DNA of 64,000 bases from a bacterium BMS3Bbin08 (lineage in GTDB: Bacteria; Nitrospirota; Thermodesulfovibrionia; UBA6902; BMS3Bbin08). This document shows positions 34,004 through 42,439 of this stretch, piece by piece (position 1 is the first letter of the stretch; each line of letters opens with the position of its first letter). The stretch is taken from contig BDTR01000045.1 of assembly GCA_002897775.1 (NCBI GenBank), positions 62,001 to 126,000 of the forward strand, written 5' to 3'. The position numbers were made by a program, and so were the translations under genes. The notes under the pieces were generated by a model, which was given only the letters and a program-made list of their open reading frames with translations, was not told the DNA's origin and did not search any database.

Positions 34004-36045
34004 CGGCCAACCCTCATTATCTTATAGTTTTTGTCCGCATATACCACTTTAAACTTCTCTTTTGACCGGCCTATCCACCAGAGACCTGAAACAAGTCTCT
34101 TCTCTTTTTCGATCCATCTGTCCTCCATCGAATTTGTTCTGATCAATACATGGGTTACATTGTTCATCTTCAATTCTTTCGTCCATTCATTATAAGCGTC
34201 ACTCCTGATATAAACTATCCTGTTTGAAAACCCACTGTTCCATAAAGGAGAAAGAAATAACGGTTCAAAGGTAAAAGCAAGCGTATCTCCTTCAGATATA
34301 TTATCGCTTATCCATATCCAATAGCCGTACTCCTGCCGCGCATACAGGTCTATGTTGAAAGGAGCAAGCCTCGCTACTGTCCGCTCACCGGGGGAGAACA
34401 GAATGAACTCCCTGATCTTGCCGGGCATAATAGCCGGCGAATTTGCCGTAAGGAACGTGTAAAAGACGAGTATGAGAGCAATAATTTTCAGCGCCTTTTC
34501 TCTTTTATGGAAACAGTCTATAAGAAGGCCGAATGAGAGAGCGCCCAGTCCAATTATAAATATAACATATCTCGTATTCCAGTTCCTCGGATAGAGAAGG
34601 AATGTAACGGTCAGTATCGCGCCGACGAACAGGAAATTATACCTCTTCCGCTTTACGGCATAAACAATGGAAAATACCATGCCGGGTAAATACAGGATAA
34701 ACCACAGAGGACCAAACCCGCTCAACCTTGAGTCATAAAGATAATATCCAACCCTTTCCAGCCATACATAAAACAGCTTTTTCATAAGCGGTAAATTAGC
34801 AATCACATCCGGGGCCGGTTCTATTATTCCCTTGAATACCCCTTTAAATATCGTGATATTAAACAGCGTGATATCTGTGTTATAAATAGGATTGTTGTAC
34901 ATTACCCAATTTTTTATATACCAGTAACCTCCCATAAAAAGAACCGGCACGAAAAAATAGATCAGATAATGCAGGAATCTGTCTTTCAAAAAATACTCTT
35001 CATGTTTGGATGAAGCGATCCTTGCTGAATTGAAATGCTTTATCAGTTCCGGGATCAGAATTGCGCCTGATAAAACAACAACAAATAAAGGCCCTGATGC
35101 CTTTGAGCCGAGCAGAATGCCAGTCGACAATCCGGACAAAAGGATTAAAATCTTTTTATCTTTCATCTCTGTTGCCGCAGAACAGCCGGTATACTCTTCC
35201 GGGAAATCATACATCATGAAATTTATTGCGACAAGAAAAATTACAGATACAGCAATATCTACATAGTTGGTTGTGGCTTGTTGAATTATTACCGGAGTAA
35301 AGAAGAATAGTAAAGAAGCGCAGATCGCGTATTTTTCCCGAATTTTAAATTTTAAGGCAAGACTATATATTGTCAAAACTCCAATGATGACAAAAACCAG
35401 CTGACTTAAGTCCACTATAATGTCGCTCTTCAGGAAGATAGTGTTCCAGAGAAAAAAAAGATCAACATTTTTAGGCAGGACATTGATAACCAGATCAATA
35501 AAGGAATACATGGGAGTATCCTGGATCGCGCCGCTTTGCAGAATGTATCCCATGGAAGGGAGATGATACCAGAGCGAATCCCATGCATAAGATGGAAAAA
35601 GATAACTCAAAAAGATCAGCCGGCAAATTGAGACAAAGAAGAGACTGAAAATAGAGAATAATACCAGGTCTTTCCTGATTACGCTGAAAATCCTTATAGT
35701 TTCATCTTTGATCTCATAAAGAATATCTTTAAGATAATGGAGACTACTGTTTTTATTCTTTCCCGGACAGGTTTCACGCCTGTATAAAGTAATCGCCAGC
35801 GCTAATACAATTAGTGACATTGAGATGTTAACTAAAAAAAGCGGGAGCGCAAAGAGCTTCCTGAATAACACCCCCAGTAACATTTCGGTAATTATTATCT
35901 GGCTTAATCCCAGTATGAAGACGCCAATCAGTCTGTCTGTAAATGATAAGCAGTATTTTTTTCTAAAAAGAAGGACATACCATGAAAAAAACAGAAAGAG
36001 ATTTACAGACACATACATCGCGAAATTTTGAAAAGCAATATTCAT
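34000..36045 (-). CDS. GT39-like multi-pass glycosyltransferase, paralogue B
   Basis: A 681-residue membrane protein collinear with paralogue A: the same first helices, the loop LFPSYAWDSLWYHLPSMG with acidic residue, about 12 helices and a C-terminal soluble domain containing FNIDLYARQEYGYWIWIS. The 3' ends of both genes agree at roughly nine of ten bases over about 430 bases, while the middle parts have diverged more. Stop coupled by ATGA to the 56-aa ORF. Substrate unknown; a lipid-linked sugar donor is expected from the family. Confidence 0.72.
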   Translation of the reverse strand: MNIAFQNFAMYVSVNLFLFFSWYVLLFRKKYCLSFTDRLIGVFILGLSQIIITEMLLGVLFRKLFALPLFLVNISMSLIVLALAITLYRRETCPGKNKNSSLHYLKDILYEIKDETIRIFSVIRKDLVLFSIFSLFFVSICRLIFLSYLFPSYAWDSLWYHLPSMGYILQSGAIQDTPMYSFIDLVINVLPKNVDLFFLWNTIFLKSDIIVDLSQLVFVIIGVLTIYSLALKFKIREKYAICASLLFFFTPVIIQQATTNYVDIAVSVIFLVAINFMMYDFPEEYTGCSAATEMKDKKILILLSGLSTGILLGSKASGPLFVVVLSGAILIPELIKHFNSARIASSKHEEYFLKDRFLHYLIYFFVPVLFMGGYWYIKNWVMYNNPIYNTDITLFNITIFKGVFKGIIEPAPDVIANLPLMKKLFYVWLERVGYYLYDSRLSGFGPLWFILYLPGMVFSIVYAVKRKRYNFLFVGAILTVTFLLYPRNWNTRYVIFIIGLGALSFGLLIDCFHKREKALKIIALILVFYTFLTANSPAIMPGKIREFILFSPGERTVARLAPFNIDLYARQEYGYWIWISDNISEGDTLAFTFEPLFLSPLWNSGFSNRIVYIRSDAYNEWTKELKMNNVTHVLIRTNSMEDRWIEKEKRLVSGLWWIGRSKEKFKVVYADKNYKIMRVGR

Positions 36046-36237
36046 GAGATATGGTAATTATAGACGTTTTGGCGCAATACTACGTTTTTAACCAGTAAAG
36101 GCGGGTATGTCTTTTTTTCTATTATTGCACTGGAATCCATTTCTTCTTAAGCATAAAGGAAACTTTTCTTTGAAGACACCATAAAATTTCATATTTACCC
36201 TAATTGAAGAATTTTAATACTTTTTACAATTTTTTTC

Positions 36238-36266
36238 TTGACATAGACATTTTAATATAATAATAT
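36238..36266 (+). promoter_or_regulatory. Promoter of the arsR-type gene
   Basis: TTGACA (36238-36243) and TAATAT (36261-36266) with a 17-base spacer. The ATG at 36275 is only eight bases past the -10 box, so the transcript would be leaderless or nearly so. Confidence 0.7.
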
Positions 36267-36290
36267 TTGAATATATGAATGTTTTAATAT
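36262..36290. promoter_or_regulatory. Operator box 1 of the ArsR regulon
   Basis: AATATTTGAATATATGAATG continues into TTTTAATAT. The core ATATATGAATGTTTTA (36271-36286) matches a second box at 37372-37387 in 15 of 16 positions. It covers the -10 element and start codon, as expected for autorepression. Confidence 0.6.
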
Positions 36291-36622
36291 CAAGGGTTGA
36301 GATTTTAAAATTAGTAGCCCATCCCGCAAGGATAACGATCCTGGGAGAACTATCTAAAGGTGTGAAGTGTGTAAGTGACCTTGAAGGATTCCTTGAACTG
36401 AGCCAGCCAAACATATCCCAGCATCTCGCTGCTCTCAGGCGAGCGGGGATAATCGATTATTTCATAGATGGAAAGCTAAGATGCTACTTTCTGAAAAATC
36501 CCATTGTTGTAGACATTCTCGAGATCCTCAGTAAAGAATACTCTGGTGACCTTCCAGGGCCTGAATGCTGTCCAACTACAAAAAAAGGCACCTATCCGGG
36601 GAAAAGAGACGGTAATGTTTAA
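36275..36622 (+). CDS. ArsR/SmtB-family repressor
   Basis: A 115-residue winged helix-turn-helix regulator: HPARITILGELSKG, CVSDLEGFLELSQPNISQHL (recognition helix) and RRAGIIDYFIDGKLRCYFL. Cysteines lie in VKCVSD and LRCYF, with a C-terminal CC pair. Cysteine positions would allow thiol or persulfide sensing as in BigR/SqrR-type members; the operator sequence (GAATAT words) points the same way, but metal sensing is not excluded. It heads a run of DsrE-like, thioredoxin-like and TauE/SafE genes. No Shine-Dalgarno sequence; see the promoter entry. Confidence 0.9.
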   Translation: MNVLISRVEILKLVAHPARITILGELSKGVKCVSDLEGFLELSQPNISQHLAALRRAGIIDYFIDGKLRCYFLKNPIVVDILEILSKEYSGDLPGPECCPTTKKGTYPGKRDGNV

Positions 36623-36632
36623 ATTCTAATAT

Positions 36633-36753
36633 CGAAATACGAAACAAATCCGAATGCTCAAATGTTCAAAATTCAAAACATGCAACGTTGTCGACAGTAT
36701 TTGTTGTTTTGGTTCATTAGAATTTTGGTCATTTTATATTGTTTCGTATTTCG
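36633..36753. repeat. Long inverted repeat in the arsR-dsrE gap
   Basis: CGAAATACGAAACAA (36633-36647) is repeated exactly in inverse as TTGTTTCGTATTTCG (36739-36753). Between them, CAAAATTCAAAAC and GTTTTGG words also pair. The whole gap is a hairpin-capable element; no gene. Confidence 0.7.
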
Positions 36754-36801
36754 TACTTCGAATTTCGGATTTTAATTACTATTAGAGAAAGGGAGGATAA
36801 A

Positions 36802-37230
36802 ATGGCGGAAGGGAAAATAAAAAAAAGCGTCTCAATAATGTGTTTTCATGATGAGCTGATTCAGGTTTATAACGCGCTTATGACAGCGCTAAGTCTTTTA
36901 AGGGCAGGCGCAAGGGTAACGATATATTTTGGCGCGAAAGGCATTAATGTTGTTCACAGGGACAAGATAGGCGAACTCGCGTGCCTGCCTGATGAGGGTG
37001 ATAAGGCAGGTAAGTCAGTGCTTGATAAAATGGAAGAGATGAATCTTCCCGAGGTTGAAGACCTTTTTATTATGTTAACTGCTGAAGGGGCAACGATCCT
37101 GGCCTGTCCTTTAAATATGCCGCTATTCGGCATGAAAAAAAGCGACCTGATTGATGGTGTGGAGGTCGCTGATCCAGCCACCTACTATAAAGACGTTGTG
37201 ATGAAGGCTGAGATAAATATGACGTTCTGA
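36802..37230 (+). CDS. DsrE/F-like sulfur-relay family protein
   Basis: A 142-residue protein with the DsrE-like fold: SIMCFHDELIQVYNALMTAL, RAGARVTIYFGAKGIN and a later LACPLNMPLFGM with a cysteine. Such proteins carry persulfide or assist sulfur transfer. I start at ATG 36802 because GGGAGGATAAA precedes it; the track's TTG start lies inside the inverted repeat. It belongs to the ArsR-headed group with the thioredoxin-like and TauE/SafE genes, which suggests handling of sulfane sulfur or sulfite. Confidence 0.8.
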   Translation: MAEGKIKKSVSIMCFHDELIQVYNALMTALSLLRAGARVTIYFGAKGINVVHRDKIGELACLPDEGDKAGKSVLDKMEEMNLPEVEDLFIMLTAEGATILACPLNMPLFGMKKSDLIDGVEVADPATYYKDVVMKAEINMTF

Positions 37231-37289
37231 TTATCAAAAAAAAATGTGATCATTGTCGCGCGAAAAGCGTGTTATTCAGCTGATTGTTT

Positions 37290-37348
37290 ATCCCAATACC
37301 AATTCACCCACGGGCTTGCCAGTGGGGTACCATAAGCGGGATTTTTTT
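37290..37348 (+). terminator. R3-type hairpin followed by a T-tract
   Basis: ATCCC and CCCAC on the left pair with GTGGG and GGGAT on the right, then TTTTTTT follows. It is the short form of repeat R3 and could work as a terminator between the DsrE-like gene and the operator of the next unit. Confidence 0.5.
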
Positions 37349-37355
37349 GAGCTTT

Positions 37356-37387
37356 ATATTCAAATATAGCGATATATGAATATTTTA
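37356..37387. promoter_or_regulatory. Operator box 2 of the ArsR regulon
   Basis: ATATTCA (37356-37362) and TGAATAT (37377-37383) form a perfect 7-bp inverted repeat, and ATATATGAATATTTTA matches operator box 1 in 15 of 16 bases. It lies 25 bases before the ATG of the thioredoxin-like gene, so that gene and tauE are probably under the same repressor. Confidence 0.65.
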
Positions 37388-37411
37388 GCGGGTTAAAAGG
37401 GGGCTGTCAAT

Positions 37412-37714
37412 ATGCCTGATATACTGAAGCTTATAAATAAGAATTACCCCGGCAAAAGATGCAAGATCAATATGGCTGCGGCAGAAGAGGCGGCAAAGAT
37501 CTATTCTTTTGTAGTTGAAACGATCCCGAAAAAAGATGCTGGTCCTGGCGCAAAGGCCCCTGCTGTTTATCTAAATGACAAGCTTCTTGCGGAGACCGGT
37601 GGTTTAAGGAACGGCAAGGTAACTCATGAAGAGCTGGTTAAAGAACTTGCTGAAGCTAATGTGCCAAAAAAATCGGCAGGTCGCTCAAGCTGCGCGGTTT
37701 TTCTGGATGATTAG
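37412..37714 (+). CDS. Small thioredoxin-fold-like protein of unknown function
   Basis: A 100-residue cytoplasmic protein. The stretch APAVYLNDKLLAETGGLRNG followed by KVTHEELVKEL resembles the second half of a thioredoxin/glutaredoxin fold (cis-proline strand, then terminal helix). There is no CxxC active site; single cysteines occur at KRCKI near residue 16 and SSCAV near residue 94. A GGGGGCTGTCAAT site precedes the ATG. Expressed with the TauE/SafE gene and controlled by the ArsR box, so a role in sulfur handling is likely but unproven. Confidence 0.6.
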   Translation: MPDILKLINKNYPGKRCKINMAAAEEAAKIYSFVVETIPKKDAGPGAKAPAVYLNDKLLAETGGLRNGKVTHEELVKELAEANVPKKSAGRSSCAVFLDD

Positions 37715-37728
37715 AAGGGATTAAAGAT

Positions 37729-38901
37729 ATGATAGACACCGGCAGAAAAAACTACTCAGCACTGATCCCCCTGTTCGTACTTGCTTTGTCAGTGGTTCTG
37801 GCTGATACGCCGGCATGGGCAGACGCTCTCTCAGACGCGATAGCCAGGACACCACATGGCGCTGGAAAAGGCATGATCGATCCTTCTGCTGAAAGCGGTT
37901 TTCTCAATATTCCCGGAGCTCCTGACGTTAACCTTATTATTGCTTTTTTATGGGCCATATGGGTCGGGTGGATATTTTCGACTGTCGGCGCCTTTGGAGG
38001 CATTATGGCTGGTGTCGGTCATATCACTATATTCGGCCTTGGAGACTACGCGAAAGGCTTTAAAAGCACAAATCCCGCGCTGAACAAAATGCTTACTGAC
38101 AGCATCAGGGTATCAAACCAGTGGATGGTGAGTTTAAGCGCCATGATCTCATCGATAAATTATTACAAAATGGGCAGACTGGTCCTGCCGCTTGGAATAG
38201 CCCTTGCCCTGGGCTCTGTAACAGGCAGCATCATAGTGCCGGTCATTACAGCCGGCAAGATAAAACTCAGCCAGTATATCGGATATTTCGGCCTTTGCGT
38301 ATTTGTCATCGGCGGATTTCTGTTTTATGAGACCACATCAAAAGGACAATCAAAAAAGAAAAACGCAAAGGCGGCTTCAAAAGCGTTTGAAGAAGCCCAT
38401 ATAAAGCTGAAACAAAACGAGGCAGTCGATACAACACACCACGGCGTAAAAATAATCGAGTGGAGCCTTGCGAGAGTAAGGTTTACGTTCTATGCGGTTG
38501 AGTTCAGTTTCAGGCCTGTTTTTCCGATCATCGGAGGTTTTTTTATAGCTGCTCTGGCCTCTTTTCTGGGCATAGGCGGCGGATTTTTGTTCGTGCCGTT
38601 TCTGACCAGCATCGCGGGCCTGCCCATGTTCCTTGTCGCAGGGACATCGGCCCTGACAGTTCTTGTAGGCATGATAGTAAGCATTTTTTCCTATATGGTG
38701 ATCAAGGGCGTTGTTGTTTACTGGCCTTTGATCGGGCTTGAACTTTTTGGTATATTTGTCGGCTCCATGATCGGGCCCCGCACATCCAGATACATCCCGG
38801 ATATCTGGCTGAAAAGGCTTTTTGTCGTACTTGCCATATATGTCGGGATCAGATATACGTCAAAAGGGTTCCTTGGATTCAGCATAGTACCGCCATTTTA
38901 A
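37729..38901 (+). CDS. TauE/SafE-family sulfite or sulfonate exporter
   Basis: A 390-residue membrane protein with an N-terminal signal-anchor (LIPLFVLALSVVLADTPAWA) and two TauE/SafE half-repeats of about four helices each: FLWAIWVGWIFSTVGAFGG starts the first, and FFIAALASFLGIGGGFLFVP the second. A charged loop at about residues 205-250 joins the halves. Family members export sulfite, sulfoacetate or related organosulfur anions. Last gene of the ArsR-controlled group, 14 bases after the thioredoxin-like gene. Confidence 0.9.
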   Translation: MIDTGRKNYSALIPLFVLALSVVLADTPAWADALSDAIARTPHGAGKGMIDPSAESGFLNIPGAPDVNLIIAFLWAIWVGWIFSTVGAFGGIMAGVGHITIFGLGDYAKGFKSTNPALNKMLTDSIRVSNQWMVSLSAMISSINYYKMGRLVLPLGIALALGSVTGSIIVPVITAGKIKLSQYIGYFGLCVFVIGGFLFYETTSKGQSKKKNAKAASKAFEEAHIKLKQNEAVDTTHHGVKIIEWSLARVRFTFYAVEFSFRPVFPIIGGFFIAALASFLGIGGGFLFVPFLTSIAGLPMFLVAGTSALTVLVGMIVSIFSYMVIKGVVVYWPLIGLELFGIFVGSMIGPRTSRYIPDIWLKRLFVVLAIYVGIRYTSKGFLGFSIVPPF

Positions 38902-38907
38902 ATAATA

Positions 38908-38970
38908 GTCACTGAGTTATTGAGTAACTTAGTCATTTCAATGACTTAATAACTAAATTACTTAATGACT
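38908..38970. repeat. Near-perfect hairpin of AAGTCATT/AATGACTT words
   Basis: The left arm ends in AACTTAGTCATT and the right arm begins AATGACTTAATAACT; arms of about 30 bases pair around a two-base turn. Same word set as the acsD-acsC gap. Confidence 0.65.
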
Positions 38971-39005
38971 TTGTTTGTAAACGATTTACCAGGCACAGAT
39001 AAAAA

Positions 39006-39527
39006 ATGGACCTTTTCACTTTTTTATATATGCAGATGGATAAGGTTCTAATGCCGTTTTACAGGCTTCCGGACCATAGTGTCGCCGGATACTTTTCAGG
39101 CACATTTATTCTCTGCCTTGCCTGTGTGATCATAGGGGAATATTCCATCTCCGCAGCCTTCCGGATAAACAGAAAAAAAATAGCCGGTGACAATGAGGAA
39201 ATGGCCCGTTTCCATGACCTCTCCATAAAGGCGCTGAAGGCCGGGAACAAGGCTGCGTATAAGGCATGCAACAGCAGGGCAAATGACGCGTTTGGAAAGT
39301 CGTTTTTTACGCGGATATCACTTTCCGCCGCTTCCTTATGGCCTTTGTTCATAGCGCTTGGCTGGATGCAGTACCGCTTTTCAGGGGTGCGCTTCAGCCT
39401 GCTGTTATTACCGGGCAAATGGATTACGGTCGGATATATGTTCACGTTTGTTCTCTGCTACATAACGGCACGCGTACTCTTCGCGAAGTTCAGGAAAACA
39501 ATACTGCTGAGCCGGCGGCCGTCATAA
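39006..39527 (+). CDS. Conserved membrane protein of unknown function
   Basis: A 173-residue protein with hydrophobic helices at about residues 28-48, 103-122 and 136-158, and a charged stretch between the first two (FRINRKKIAGDNEEMARFHD, NDAFGKSFF). The layout, one helix, a charged helical segment, then two helices, is reminiscent of EMC3/TMCO1/DUF106-type membrane proteins, but I cannot confirm this. Neighbours are unrelated in function. The start lacks a clear ribosome-binding site. Confidence 0.5.
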   Translation: MDLFTFLYMQMDKVLMPFYRLPDHSVAGYFSGTFILCLACVIIGEYSISAAFRINRKKIAGDNEEMARFHDLSIKALKAGNKAAYKACNSRANDAFGKSFFTRISLSAASLWPLFIALGWMQYRFSGVRFSLLLLPGKWITVGYMFTFVLCYITARVLFAKFRKTILLSRRPS

Positions 39528-39539
39528 ATTTAGCCTCAG

Positions 39540-39635
39540 ACAGCCAGAAGGGTTGATACTTCGATTACACTCAGAGCATAGACCCTGAGGACATTCGACA
39601 AGCTCAGCCCAGGCAACGCCGAAGGGTTGATTATA
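39540..39635. repeat. Dispersed intergenic repeat, family R2 (copy 2)
   Basis: GGGTTGATACTTCG, ATAGACCCTGAG, TTCGACAAGCTCAG and a final GAAGGGTTGATT match the copy at 3207-3320. Confidence 0.6.
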
Positions 39636-39664
39636 GACGCCCTTCCGTTCTATAATTTCATGTT

Positions 39665-39916
39665 ATGCTTGCCGGATTCAACAATAATATTGTCTACAGG
39701 AACGACACCTATCATGTTCAGACAGAGAACGGCGGACCGACAAATCCCGTGATCTCTACGGTGATCTACCGTAAGGGCGCTGTTGTCGCGTCGAAGAAAC
39801 TGCCCTACGCGGACATCATGAAAGACGAGAGCGCTGATGATACAGTCAAACAGCTTATGGAAAACCAGCACAAGAACATGATAAAGGCGTTGATGAGCGG
39901 AAGGCTGAATGTATAA
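39665..39916 (+). CDS. Conserved small protein of unknown function
   Basis: An 83-residue protein that starts GFNNNIVYRNDTYHVQTENG and continues NPVISTVIYRKGAVVASKK, ending with a helical basic tail (MENQHKNMIKALMSG). The beta-rich first half and helical end look like a short cytoplasmic domain seen in other anaerobic bacteria, but I cannot name it. It directly precedes the transketolase genes by 22 bases and is likely cotranscribed. Confidence 0.55.
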   Translation: MLAGFNNNIVYRNDTYHVQTENGGPTNPVISTVIYRKGAVVASKKLPYADIMKDESADDTVKQLMENQHKNMIKALMSGRLNV

Positions 39917-39937
39917 CAGGGACAAGGAAAATCTTAA

Positions 39938-40780
39938 ATGGATGTAGCCAGAACCGGCGGAATCAATGATATCCGCGAACTCGAAAATATATCCCGGGAG
40001 ATCCGAATTGATATCCTGAAGATGCTGCATGAGTCGGGCTCCGGCCATACCGGCGGCTCGCTTTCTGCCGCGGATGTCGCCGTGGCCATCTATTTTTCCA
40101 GGATGAACTTTGACGTCAATGACCCCGGGATGAAAGAAAGAGACAGGTTTATTCTTTCAAAGGGCCATGCCGCTCCCCTGCTCTACGCGATCCTTGCCAG
40201 GGCCGGCTATATCGCGCCTGACGTTCTTGCCAGCCTGAGAAAGATCGACAGTCCCCTTCAGGGCCACCCATGCTGCGAACTCCTGCCTGGAGTTGAGGTC
40301 TCGACAGGTTCCCTTGGACAGGGCCTTTCAGTTGCCAACGGTATAGCTATGGGCCTGAAACTCGACAACATTCCGTCAAGGGTGTTCTGCATTATGGGCG
40401 ACGGCGAGGTCCAGGAGGGGCAGATATGGGAAGCGGCCATGACAGCGGCTCACTATAAACTTGATAACATATGCGGCGTTGTCGATAATAACGGGCTCCA
40501 GATAGACGGGCCTGTGGAGGAAGTAATGGGGGTCGCGCCTTTACCGGATAAGTGGGAGGCGTTCGGCTGGAACGTAATTGAGGTCAACGGCCATAAAATG
40601 GATGAAATACTCGGCGCGCTTGATGACGCCGGGAACACAAAAGGCAGGCCGACAGTAATAATCGCGCACACTGTCAAGGGCAAGGGAGTTTCGATCTTTG
40701 AGGGCAAGGTTGAATATCATGGCGTCGCGCCTACTGCTGATGAGCTGGAGCAGGCAATGAAGGAATTAAACAGTGAGTAA
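39938..40780 (+). CDS. Transketolase, N-terminal (TPP-binding) subunit
   Basis: Split transketolase subunit (280 aa) carrying the thiamine-diphosphate site: SGHTGGSLSAADVA, LSKGHAAPLLYA, TGSLGQGLSVANG and MGDGEVQEGQIWEAAM with the GDG...NN metal motif completed by VVDNNGLQIDG. Acts in the non-oxidative pentose phosphate pathway. Its stop overlaps the GTG start of the C-terminal subunit by eight bases. Confidence 0.94.
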   Translation: MDVARTGGINDIRELENISREIRIDILKMLHESGSGHTGGSLSAADVAVAIYFSRMNFDVNDPGMKERDRFILSKGHAAPLLYAILARAGYIAPDVLASLRKIDSPLQGHPCCELLPGVEVSTGSLGQGLSVANGIAMGLKLDNIPSRVFCIMGDGEVQEGQIWEAAMTAAHYKLDNICGVVDNNGLQIDGPVEEVMGVAPLPDKWEAFGWNVIEVNGHKMDEILGALDDAGNTKGRPTVIIAHTVKGKGVSIFEGKVEYHGVAPTADELEQAMKELNSE

Positions 40781-41780
40781 CTTAAATCAGAGCACAGAGC
40801 ACCCCGAAAAACTTCGCAACGGGGCAGGCACAACACAGAACATAGATAAGAAGCCAAAGGCGACCAGGGAGGCTTACGGGGAGGCCCTGTTGGAATTAGG
40901 AGAAAAGCGTCCGGATATTGTTGTGCTTGACGCGGACCTTTCCGGCTCGACTAAGACTGGTAAATTTGCCAGGGCGTTCCCAGACAGGTTTTTCAATCTT
41001 GGTGTGTCAGAGCAGGACATGATTGGAACGGCCGCCGGGTTGAGCCTTGCCGGTAAAGTGCCGTTCGCGTCCACATTCGCCGTGTTCGGAACAGGCAGGG
41101 CATGGGACCAGATCAGGCTTGTTATGTGCTATTCGAACACAAACGTAAAACTTGTCACAACACACGGCGGTATAACCGTCGGTGAGGACGGCGCGTCTCA
41201 CCAGGCCCTTGAAGATATCGCTTTAATGAGGGTACTGCCCAACATGACCGTGATAGTGCCTGCCGACGCCACGGAGACAACCCAGGTCATTCACGCGGTC
41301 GCTGAACATACCGGCCCGGTTTATGTAAGGCTCGGCAGGGCTAAAGTCCCCTATGTAATGCCTGACGATTACAAGTTTCAGATCGGAAAGTCCTTTGTCT
41401 TTCATATGGGTTCTGACGTAAATATCATAGCCGCAGGCCTGATGGTTGACGCGGCAAGGTCTGCCGCGGCAGACCTCAGGGAACAGGGTATAGACACCGG
41501 AGTGATCAACATGTCCACCATAAAGCCCCTTGACGAAGATATCCTGCTTGCGGCTGCCAAGAGGTCACAAATCATTATTACCGCTGAGGAACATTCTGTG
41601 ATCGGAGGCCTGGGCGGCGCTGTATGCGAGTTTCTGGCTGAAAAACACCCGGTTCTTGTCAGGCGCATCGGTGTCAACGACGTCTTCGGCTGTTCCGGCA
41701 GTCCGGACAAGCTTTTAAAACTTTTCGGCCTTACTTCTGAAAATATTATAGAAACGGTCAAAAAGGCGCTTAAAGCATGA
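40773..41780 (+). CDS. Transketolase, C-terminal subunit
   Basis: Partner subunit (335 aa) with the pyrimidine-binding domain (VVLDADLSGSTKTG, NLGVSEQDMIGTAAGLSL, where the catalytic glutamate follows SEQ) and a C-terminal transketolase domain (IGVNDVFGCSGSPDKLL). The GTG start overlaps the N-terminal subunit. The N-terminal 25 residues are low-complexity and may be a linker. It overlaps ftsE by four bases, making a compact five- or six-gene unit. Confidence 0.94.
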   Translation: MSNLNQSTEHPEKLRNGAGTTQNIDKKPKATREAYGEALLELGEKRPDIVVLDADLSGSTKTGKFARAFPDRFFNLGVSEQDMIGTAAGLSLAGKVPFASTFAVFGTGRAWDQIRLVMCYSNTNVKLVTTHGGITVGEDGASHQALEDIALMRVLPNMTVIVPADATETTQVIHAVAEHTGPVYVRLGRAKVPYVMPDDYKFQIGKSFVFHMGSDVNIIAAGLMVDAARSAAADLREQGIDTGVINMSTIKPLDEDILLAAAKRSQIIITAEEHSVIGGLGGAVCEFLAEKHPVLVRRIGVNDVFGCSGSPDKLLKLFGLTSENIIETVKKALKA

Positions 41781-42439
41781 TCCAGTTCTCTGAAGTGTCA
41801 AAATACTATGACAATGAGATCGCGCTCAAAGATATTACCTTTTCAGTTGAGAAAGGCGATATGGTGTTTATTACAGGGCCGAGCGGCGCCGGCAAGACCA
41901 CACTTCTCAAGCTTATTTACAGGGCGGAAAGGCCTGACGAAGGGCACATAATCGTCGCCGGATGGGATGTGGACAAACTGAGGCAGGGCACTATCCCTTA
42001 TTTAAGAAAGAACGTCGGAGTTGTGTTCCAGGACTTCAGGCTGTTGACCAACAGGACCGTATTTGAGAATATCGCCCTTGCCCTGAGGATCCACGGGGTT
42101 CACCCCAGGGTGATAAAAGAAGACGTAAGCGAAGTGCTCAAAGACGTGGGCCTGAAGCACAAGGCGCACGAATATCCCCAGCATCTTTCCGGCGGAGAGC
42201 AGCAGAGAGTAGTGATCGCGAGGGCCATGGTATCAAAGCCCACTGTTTTGCTTGCCGACGAGCCGACCGGAAACCTGGACCCCGATACCTCGCAGTTAGT
42301 CATGAAGCTCTTCAGAGAAATCAATGCCCGGGGAACGACCATACTTATCGCGACCCACAGCAGGGAACTTTTTTCAGGGTCAGGCTGCAGGGTCATACAT
42401 CTGGAAAAGGCTGAGTTGGCAGAGGACTATGTGGCATGA
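41777..42439 (+). CDS. ftsE: Cell-division ABC ATPase FtsE
   Basis: A 220-residue ABC ATPase with Walker A GPSGAGKTT, signature LSGGEQQRV, Walker B VLLADEPTGNLDP and switch ATHS. With FtsX it transmits divisome signals to the murein hydrolase activator encoded two genes on. Overlaps both the transketolase gene and ftsX by four bases. Confidence 0.94.
   Translation: MIQFSEVSKYYDNEIALKDITFSVEKGDMVFITGPSGAGKTTLLKLIYRAERPDEGHIIVAGWDVDKLRQGTIPYLRKNVGVVFQDFRLLTNRTVFENIALALRIHGVHPRVIKEDVSEVLKDVGLKHKAHEYPQHLSGGEQQRVVIARAMVSKPTVLLADEPTGNLDPDTSQLVMKLFREINARGTTILIATHSRELFSGSGCRVIHLEKAELAEDYVA

Noticed and set aside
33804-34010. 68-aa minus-strand track ORF
   Set aside because: Different frame from the coupled 56-aa ORF, no membrane helix or start signal; the ATGA-coupled frame is the better gene.
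36739-36801. N-terminal extension of the DsrE-like protein
   Set aside because: It is encoded by the right arm of the inverted repeat, while ATG 36802 has GGGAGG.
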